64,000 nt of DNA from Axinella damicornis (Eukaryota > Porifera > Demospongiae > Axinellida > Axinellidae). Of the stretch, positions 56,583 to 64,000 are shown piece after piece (within the stretch, counting starts at the first letter, position 1; every line of letters starts with the position of its first letter). The position numbers and the translations under genes were made by a program. Location of the stretch: NCBI GenBank assembly GCA_963931865.1, contig OZ007509.1, forward strand, positions 9,185,625 through 9,249,624, written 5' to 3'. Under the pieces are notes generated by a model that saw nothing but the letters and a program-made list of their open reading frames with translations, had not been told where the DNA came from and made no database searches.

Positions 56583-58344
56583 TGTGTGTGTGCTACTGCA
56601 TAAGGGAGAGAGAAAAAGGGTCAAGAATGAAGCTGCAATTGAACAGTCACAGATACTGATGTTTAGAATCACTATCGTTAGAAACCTAGGGGTGTCATCA
56701 ATCACATGACACATGGGATAGCTCCTTCATACAGCAGCACCATCCCAACAGAGTCCAGGCTGAGGTCCTTGTGGGTGGATAAAGCACTCAGTGTTGATGA
56801 AGAAACAAACACATGTGGCTGGGGTGAGGTGTGTGTGTGTGCTTGTGCATAAGAGAGAGACGGAAGAGGTCAAAAATGAATCTGTAACTGAACAGTCATA
56901 GTTCTGGGGGGTAGAATTACTATCGTTAGAAAGCAAAGGGTGTCATCAATCACGTGACACTCAAACGGGCTAGCTCCTTCATCCAGCAGCACCATCCTGA
57001 CAGAGTCCAGGTTGAAGTTCTTGTGGGCTCTCAGCGTTGATGCAGAAACAACCACATGTGGCTGGAGTAAGGTGTGTGGGTGTGCTTGTGCATAAGGGAG
57101 AGAGAAAAGAGGTCAAAAATGAGTCTGCAAAACAACAGTCACAGGTACTGGTGTGCAGAATTAGTGTCGTTTGGAAGCTAGGGGTGTCGTCAATCACATG
57201 ACACTCACACGGGTTAGCTCCTTCACCCAGCATTCAATGTTGATGAAGAAACAACCACATGTGGCTGGGGTGACGTGTGTGTGTGTGTGTGCTTGTGCAT
57301 AACAGAGAGAGGGAAGAGGTCAAAAATGAATCTGTAACGAACGTTCACAGTACTGGGGGGCAGAATTACTATCGTTAGAAAGCAAGGGGTGTCATCAATC
57401 ACATGACACTCACACGGGCTAGCTCCTTCATCCAGCAACACCACCCTAACAGAGTCCAGGCTGAAGACTCACACGGGCTAGCTCCTTCATCCAGCAGCAC
57501 CGTCCTAACAGCTGAAGTCCTTGTGGGTTCAGGGAACACTCAGTGTGGATGAAGAAACTACAACATGTGGCTGGGGTGAGGTGTATGTGCGTGCTTGTGT
57601 GTAGAGAGAGACAGAGATGATGTCAAGAATGAATCGGCAACTGAACAGTCACAAATACTGGTGTTCAGAATCACTATCGTTATAAACCTAGGGGTGTCAT
57701 CAATCACATGACACTCACACGGGTTGGCTCCTTCATCCAGCAGCACCATCCTAACAGAGTCCAGGCTGAAGAGAGCACTCAGTGTTGATGAAGAAACAAC
57801 AACATGTGGCTGGGAGGAGGTGTGTGTGTGTGCTTGTGCATCAGTGAGAGGGGGAAGAGGTCAAAAATGAATTTGTAACTGAATAGTCACAGGTACTGGG
57901 GGGGGGGAATTACTATTGCTAGAAAACAAGGGGTGTCATCAATCACATGACACTCACGCAGGCTAGCTCCTTCATCCAGCAGTACCATCCTAACAGAGTC
58001 CAGGCTGAAGACTCACACAGGCTAGCTCCTTCATCCAGCAGCACCGTCCTAACAACTGAAGTCCTTGTGGGTGCAGGGAACACTCAGTGTGGATGTAGAA
58101 ACTACCACGTGGCTGGGGTGAGGTGAGGGTATGTGCGTGCTTGTGTGTAAGAGAGACAGAGATGATGTCAAGAATGAATCGGCAACTGAACAGTCACAGA
58201 TACTGGTGTTCAGAATCACTATTGTTAGAAACCTAGGGGTGTCGTCAATCACATGAGACTCACATGGGTTAGCCCCTTCATCCAGCAGCACCATCCTAAC
58301 AGAGTCCAGTGTTGATGACAAAAAGAGCACATGTGGCTGGGGTG

Positions 58345-58400
<56 letters not shown>

Positions 58401-58420
58401 GCATATTACATACAGAGGAG
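56583..58420 (-). repeat. Tandem array (200-310 bp units) with (GT)n core and ankyrin-like fragment
   Basis: About eight units start with a GTGTGTGT...CTTGTGCATAAG motif at 56583, 56830, 57071, 57272, 57583, 57818, 58120 and 58346. Shared blocks include 'gtgtcatcaatcacatgaca' and 'agctccttcatccagcagca'. On the minus strand the latter reads LDSVRMVLLDEGANP, which aligns residue for residue with the second helix and turn of an ankyrin repeat, and is usually preceded by CTTCAG and followed by GTGAGT. The first ankyrin helix (TPLHxA) is not present. At 57400-57510 and 57960-58070 the fragment is doubled. Confidence 0.7.
58346..58396. repeat. (GT)n microsatellite
   Basis: An expanded copy (about 24 repeats) of the short GT run that begins each unit of the preceding array. 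Confidence 0.97.
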
Positions 58421-58519
58421 GTAAAATATGAATGTGTAACTGAAGAGGCACAGGTACTGGTGTGCATAAATATCTTTGTTGGAAAGCTAGGGAGCTACAA
58501 GTGCAACCAGATAGTGAGC

Positions 58520-59060
58520 CAGATAGAGTCAGGAAGTAGAAGGTGGAACCATGGATATTGTGTACCTAGGGAGGTGCCTCCAGTGGGGATTCACACAGCC
58601 ATGGTGATACGGAGTGGATCAAACCCTTGTTGAGCTGCAACAGATTCTCAATACAGACGTGTGCATGTGAATGTGTGCGTGCGAGTGCATGTGAGTGTGT
58701 GTGATGCAGTGAACTATGTACCGTACACTGAAGATTACCTCTGGAAATAGGTAGAGCCAGTTAGCATAGAACCAGGTAGAGAAAGGTTGAGCCATCCTGG
58801 TTGAGCCTCGTTGGGAGGAGCTATGGTAGAGAGCTAGGTATTCAGCCAGGCAGTGAGCAATGTAAACATGGAAGAGAGCAGGTAGAGTCCAGGAAGGCAC
58901 CTCCATGCAGTACTGGGAAATCCGAGTCACACGGCCATGGGGATACTAAGTGGATCAAGGCTGCAACAGATTCTGTTAAATGCAATACTGACATGTGCAT
59001 GACGTATGTGTGTGTGCGTGATTAGCTGTGTGAAGTATGTATATACCGAATGAGAGACAG
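58520..59060. repeat. Two-copy ~340 bp repeat
   Basis: 'gagtggatcaa...ctgcaacagattct' at about 58610 recurs at about 58950, with matching upstream 'gcacctcca' / 'gtgcctcca' and a following GTGTGCATG-rich run. The copies are diverged. Unknown origin. Confidence 0.65.
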
Positions 59061-60620
59061 GTTGTGAGCCAGGTAGGGTCAGCAGCCAGGCCATCAAATG
59101 GTCGGAAGGCACTTTGCTGTAAGTAGGGCATTTGGGAAGCCTAGCATGTCCACTCTCCTGGCATAAATCCACCATCGTACCGTGCGGAGCAGGTCGGGAG
59201 TATAGCCATGGCCTCGCGATAACAAAATGCTTTACCACTGAACGGCTGAGTAGTAGATGGGGGAACAGTGAGTGGTGAGAGGAGACCGATGAAGTGGCAC
59301 AGCTAGACAGGAACGTTGGTGTAGAGTATAGAGAACTGACTTTGTGGAGAATAACTCGACGTCCACGAGGACGGATCGTCGCGCAATGGCTTGCTACTGG
59401 CACGGCGGTTGAAGAGCGCCTTGTATCTGAAGTTCGCTTAGAGCCGTCTCCTTGCGCGCTCAAGTGTTCATTCCCTAGTCAGCAGAAATGAGAAAAGCGG
59501 TGATGCTGAAGCAGCCCATCAAAAGAATTCCAAAAATCCCGCCAAAAAAATTACAGCCACAATCATTGACCAATCAAAATGCGGATGGTACCGGGCTTGC
59601 CCGGGAAGTCTACAGATTTCCTGTGCAAGCGCGCGTGATTATCAAAGTGTATTGCAGAACTCAATGTCCATGTGTGAAAGTACCGTAGAGAGACCCCATT
59701 ACCACCTCCATAATGGTGGCAATGGCCGGGGTAACTTCCATGCCAGCAGCTATAACTCAAGTAGCTACTGTTTTGATGAAGTACGTATACAGTGATGGAC
59801 CTTCAATAATACTAATTAGCAGAAATTAGAGAATACATCCTTGGTAACAGTATAGCTATTTGTACAGTGAGATCAAAAGCATCTGGGTACAAAGTGCATC
59901 TTACAAGATCAACAAGAGAACTGAGACAGTACAGAGTCAACAAACACAACTTAAACAATAGCAAATCTGTAGCTCAGGATAGCTCAACCGATCAGGGTGG
60001 GTGCGTGCACGCAATCGAGAAGGGTGCAGGATGGGAAAACACATTAGTGCTCCTGTAGAGTGGACAACGCTATTATAATTCAAATTGAAGCGCACTTCGT
60101 ATTCAATATTAAACACATCTCACATATCTGCTTCCTGTGGGAATAAAGGTGCATGTGGTATGTGGTCAGTTATGAATGCTTTTAACCAGCCGGTCACATC
60201 TGACATCCATATATGGGGGGGGGGGGGGGGGGGGGGCAGAGTAGGTAAAAGCTTACTGGTCGTATGTCATTAATGTACTCCCGCACCCTGAACATCCTAC
60301 TTCAGACAGAAGTTGTATAATTCCAAATCACTGCTGGCTTACCCCATCACAGTCCTGTTCCATAACCTCACATTGGAAGCTCTTCCATGGAACTCAGTAG
60401 CCCTCATGCTTTGGGTGTGTGTGCATGTGTGTGTATGTTGGACATGCATCAGTGGTCTCTACTGGGCACTGTGCCCTTTGGGCTTGATTTAATGTGGTCT
60501 GGTCAAAAAGCAAAATGTGCCCTCAGCCAGCTCTTTGCTATAGCAACTACTCATTTTAAAAGAAACCACCATGTCGAGTGGCTAACAAGGTAACTGGAAT
60601 TACATGAATGCTAATATTAA
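59061..60620. other. No certain gene
   Basis: A 178-codon open frame on minus (58927-59463) spans the two-copy repeat and has no recognisable domain, Ser/His-rich composition and overlap with repeats, so it is not called. A G22 run lies at 60215-60236. Nothing else is assigned. Confidence 0.4.
60215..60236. repeat. Poly-G tract (22 bp)
   Basis: Homopolymer G run in non-coding sequence. Confidence 0.95.
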
Positions 60621-60624
60621 CCAG

Positions 60625-60841
60625 TACCCCACGACCAACGGCTTTACATCCCCTCCGAAGGATGCGGTGTGAACTGTATCAGGTGAAAACACCTTCAAAG
60701 AACACACCTACTCATTTTTAAGGGTAGAGCTGAGTCAACTCCTAGGAGAGAAAGAAAATCTCTCCTATGACAATGGTGGGATTCGAACCTGCAACCTTTA
60801 GATTAGCAGTCGAATGCTTTAACCGCTAGGCCACCAGCCAC
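60625..60841 (-). mobile_element. tRNA-derived SINE (Ser-GCT-like head)
   Basis: On minus, TGGCCTAGCGG (A box, 60823-60833), the anticodon region GACTGCTAATC, and GGTTCGAATCCCACC (B box, 60775-60789) form a tRNA-like head lacking the long variable arm of real tRNA-Ser. The body continues through 'ctcctaggagttgactcagc' to 'cggaggggatgtaaagccgt' and 'tcgtggggtactgg', a tail pattern seen in several invertebrate SINEs. Such elements are transcribed by RNA polymerase III and moved by LINE machinery. Confidence 0.8.
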
Positions 60842-60970
60842 CCCAACAAACTTGAGTAGGCAAGGCTTCACAAGATTTCTGAACCATGCGAATCTGGATA
60901 TGTTACTAGGGATGGCACATTATTATTTTGAAACCACTGATTTTCTATTCCTGAATTCTTCTCATATTAT

Positions 60971-61364
60971 CGAGGGGCAACCGCACTCCTGGTAGCCGAT
61001 GCAACGCTGCGGTTGCCTCGCCGTAGCGAAGCTAATTATTGAAATTCGTTCCAATTAACGCACATGCCACGTGGCTCAGTCGATCACGAGCAATGGCGAC
61101 CAAAAGGAAGACAAGACAGCACTCAAAACTTAGCCAGCACGGTGAGTTTTGGCATGTAAGCGTCAGTGAACGACAGCGATCACGGCTGTGTGGTCAGAAT
61201 TTTTGTGTGCCTTTCCTAAGAACGGTACTGCCACCTGAAGTCGGAGAGAGCGCTCGAGCAATGGCGGCCACGGCGAGACAAAAGCGCTTGTATCTCCACC
61301 ACCAAGGTGAGTTTCGCCACAATTATTGTGTGGTTGTGTCACTGCATGATAGCGATCACGATTG
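60971..61364 (+). mobile_element. Element X, copy R0 (interrupted)
   Basis: Starts CGAGGGGCAACCGCACTCCTG and follows the X consensus through both half-units until GCGATCACGATTG, where the hairpin-ended element begins. Its tail (TTTATATTTGCATTATTAG) reappears at about 62529-62547. It keeps a 117-codon frame (from 61039) spanning both half-units. Confidence 0.75.
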
Positions 61365-62530
61365 TCACAGAGTCGGTAGACTCTGTATGTAGGGATACGA
61401 CGTACACGCAATATATGCTAATACAAAAGAATCTCTCCAAATCTCAGAAACGGTACACTTATAAGCCTTTATAACCACATACCGTTCATCTTCGAGTGTT
61501 TTCATGACCAACAAGACTCCTCGCGTCGCGAAAAACCGTCGCGAAAGTACCACACCAGGTACTCGCAAAACGGGCAAATTGTTTTTCTTTCTTCTTCTTC
61601 TTCTTTCTTCTTCTTTCTTCAGACGGGCTAGCTCAGCGTCGCCTCAATCTCTCATGATGGTTTTCGCACGAAACAGCAGCATTTCACACCGAGTAGTGCA
61701 CCTGGCCATCGCTTTTTCGCAACCTCCAAGTTTTCACCAGGCGGTTGCAGCTGCCCACTCAATAACTATGGCTTCTTTAGTCACGCCATTTTCTCGTTTG
61801 TACGCATGCGCGATCACTTAGCAACGAACGTAATTATTACTCAAGATCGCTGAATTAGAAGTTTCTTGCGCCGTTGTGTTGACATATTAAATTTCGTACT
61901 TCATAAAACCGAGGTAAATTCTAAACTCTGGTTAATCTGCATATAAGTTTATGTATGTTACTGCCTACTGTGTTCTGTGAGAGGGCTGAATGCCTATCTA
62001 GAGACTCAACAGTATATAGATCTTGCTACTTCTGGTATAGCTAGCTAGCTAATAATATTATGGTCTTCAGAGTTCAGACAGGGATTAGTATCCATCCAGA
62101 AAAGGGTTGACTTGGGTCTGATTCTTCAGCCAATGTGAATACCGGAGTCAATATTGTCCATATACCAAAGCAAGGGCTCCTACTACTTGTGAGGACGCCA
62201 ACTTCTGCTCTGTGATGGCAAATTGCATGCGCTGCTGCTAAAAAAAGGACGTAAACAAGTAATAAAAAACATTTGAAAATGTAACAGGATGTAGGGATAC
62301 CAGAACGGCAAAAAGTAAGGAAACAAGGCAGGGATGATCGCACAAAACAGTGAAGTATACAATCCCCCTACATATCTTTTTTCATTATACACGTATATGG
62401 AAAAAGATCTCTGTAGGGGGGTTGTATACTTCACTGTTTTGTGCGATCATCCCTGCCTTGTTTCCTTACTTTTTGCCGTTCTGGTATCCCTACATCCTGT
62501 TACATTTTCAAATGATTTTTATTATTTGTT
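61365..62530. mobile_element. Hairpin-ended element, copy 2, inserted in element X
   Basis: Collinear with 21686-22979: the left hairpin ACAGAGTC-GGTA-GACTCTGT (61367-61386), shared 'gtagggatacgacgtacacg', 'cgcgtcgcgaaa', 'acagcagcattt' and 'ctgattcttcagccaatg' blocks, and a right-hand long palindrome (62254-62530) whose arms pair almost completely, including a centre that copy 1 has lost on one side. It lacks the 162 bp duplication of copy 1. The exact right boundary is uncertain because host sequence there resembles the element end. Confidence 0.85.
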
Positions 62531-62547
62531 TATATTTGCATTATTAG

Positions 62548-62834
62548 CGAGGGGCAACCGCACTCCTGGTAGCCGCGATGCAACCAGATGCAACTCGCTG
62601 GGTGGTCATAGTCTTTGTGGCAATGGAACTTTGAAAGTTGAAGAGAGCGCTCGAGCAATGGCGGCTGAAGGCAAGACAAAAGCACTCACAACTCCACTAC
62701 CAATATGAATTTCAGCAACAAAATTGTACGGTTGGGTCACTGCACGATAGTGATCATGAAGATTTACTCAGAACCTTTGTAGGTCCTTCCTGCGGGCTGG
62801 GAGGTTTTTTATTTGTTTATATTTGCATTATTAG
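62548..62834 (+). mobile_element. Element X, short copy R1 (about one half-unit)
   Basis: Normal left end CGAGGGGCAACCGCACTCC, then a jump to the second half-unit; 287 bp. It ends TTTATATTTGCATTATTAG directly at the next copy. Confidence 0.75.
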
Positions 62835-63345
62835 CGAGGGGCAACCGCACTCCTGGTAGCCGTTGCAACTCCGCGGTTGCGTCGCAGTAGCGCAAGCTAA
62901 TTATTGCAATTCGTTCCAATTAACGCACATGCCACGTGGCAACCACGCTCAGTCGAACGCTGGCAATGGCGACCAAAGGGAAGACACGAAATTATAACAG
63001 CACTTACAACCTTGCCAGCACGGTGAGTTTCGGTATGTAACCATCAGTGAACAACAGCGATTACGACTGTGTGGTCAGAATCTTTGTGGGCCCTTCGTAT
63101 GACTGTACTGGCAACCAACGTCGAAGAGAACGATCGAGCAATGGCGGCCGACGGCACGTCAAAAGCGCTTGTATCTCCATCACCAAGGTGAGTTTCGCCA
63201 CAATTATTGTGTGGTTGTGTCACTGCATGATAGCGATCACGATGGTGTAGTCAGAATCTCTTTAGACCTTTCCTGCGTGCTGTGAGGTTTGATTATTTAT
63301 TTAGATTATTTACGCGGCACAATTTTCTCTATACCAGGAGTGTAA
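62835..63345 (+). mobile_element. Element X, copy R2
   Basis: Full dimeric copy, 511 bp, ending ATACCAGGAGTGTAA immediately before the start of copy R3, so the copies are head-to-tail without spacer. Confidence 0.85.
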
Positions 63346-63845
63346 CGAGGGGCAACCGCACTCCTGGTAGCCGCGTTGCAACCCCGGTTGCGACTCGCGC
63401 GCCGTAGCGCTAGTTTCCAATTAATGCACATGCCACGTGGCAACCACGCTCAGTCGATCACGAGCAATGGCGACCAAAAGGAAGACAAGACATTATTACA
63501 GCACTCATAACTTAGCCAGCATGGTGAGTTTCGGCATGTAAGCGTCAGTGAACGACAGCGATCACGGCTGTGTGGTCAGAATCTTTGTGGGGCCTTCGTA
63601 AGGCTGTACTGGCAGCCAACGTTGAAGAGAGCGATCGAGCAATGGCGTCCGACGACACAACAAAAGCGCTTGTATCTCCACCACCAAGGTGAGTTTCAGC
63701 ACAATTATTGTGTGGTTGTGTCACTGCAGAATAGCGATCACGACGGTGTAGTCAGAATCTTTGTAGGCCATCCCGAAGTAGTCAAACGTTTATTAATTAT
63801 TTAGATTAATTACGCAGCACAATTTTTCCTATACCAGGAGTGTAA
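63346..63845 (+). mobile_element. Element X, copy R3
   Basis: Full dimeric copy of 500 bp with both ends. Its end is followed by unique sequence (TATTCTCCTCAATT) to the window end, in which nothing is recognised. Confidence 0.85.
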
Positions 63846-64000
63846 TATTCTCCTCAATTCATATGATGCAGACTTTACAGGATGACCAAAACATGTCCGG
63901 AACAAACGACACTTCTGAATCACTCATTGCACTATAACATTACAGTAGACCCCACATAGGGAGTTTGTCAGGACTGTACGTGGAGGCTTGGGAATGAGCC

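Noticed and set aside
58927..59463. 178-codon minus-strand protein
   Set aside because: It overlaps a two-copy repeat, has no recognisable domain and its composition is untypical.
60775..60841. Functional tRNA-Ser gene
   Set aside because: It lacks the long variable arm and continues into a SINE body.
1..64000. A bacterial or viral system (operon, defence island, prophage)
   Set aside because: No ribosome-binding sites, operon-like gene spacing or prokaryotic gene families; splice signals, SINEs and LINEs show a eukaryotic genome.

Overview
The window looks like repeat-rich DNA from a eukaryote, most likely a marine invertebrate of sponge or cnidarian type. This is inferred from the mix of a DIRS-type tyrosine-recombinase retroelement, R2-like and CR1-like LINEs, tRNA-derived SINEs, many small fold-back transposons and short GT-AG introns of about 110 bp. 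There are no bacterial gene clusters and almost no long open frames apart from those produced by repeats. The species cannot be fixed from the sequence alone.

Layout. 0-1.5 kb holds two reverse-oriented copies of a ~500 bp dimeric element, here called X. 1.6-4.15 kb is a decayed DIRS-like retroelement (gag zinc finger, reverse transcriptase, tyrosine recombinase) that carries four poly-C tracts. 4.7-6.6 kb has a 285 bp direct repeat and a 9 bp minisatellite. 6.7-12.9 kb is the only stretch with convincing host-gene signal: three phase-compatible exons on the + strand (8163-8222, 11690-11880, 12686-12868) whose introns are packed with MITEs, nested fold-backs and a SINE. 13.2-15.0 kb is an intact-frame fragment of an R2-like LINE with a restriction-like endonuclease, lying between two composite CT microsatellites. 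15.4-16.9 kb has fragments of CR1-like LINEs, one with a 5' inversion.

17.7-56.6 kb is dominated by one satellite with a basic unit of about 307 bp and roughly 100 units. Each unit is shaped like an exon plus an intron: acceptor, a ~195 bp phase-0 segment made mostly of 33 bp (11-codon) sub-repeats, a GTAAGT donor and a ~112 bp intron-like spacer. Units are organised in nested higher-order duplications of 578, 1290, 1525, 2850, 3490 and 4281 bp. The satellite is cut by two insertions: a 1294 bp hairpin-ended element (21686-22979) and a 5.9 kb block (23013-28916) that carries a 17 bp minisatellite and an older ~65 bp tandem repeat.

56.6-59 kb is a second tandem array whose minus strand repeatedly encodes the second half of an ankyrin repeat. 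60.6-63.85 kb has a SINE, a second copy of the hairpin-ended element and a head-to-tail array of X copies opposite in orientation to those at the left end. The strongest candidates for something undescribed are the exon-shaped satellite and the hairpin-ended element, whose inverted arms change in a compensatory way between copies.
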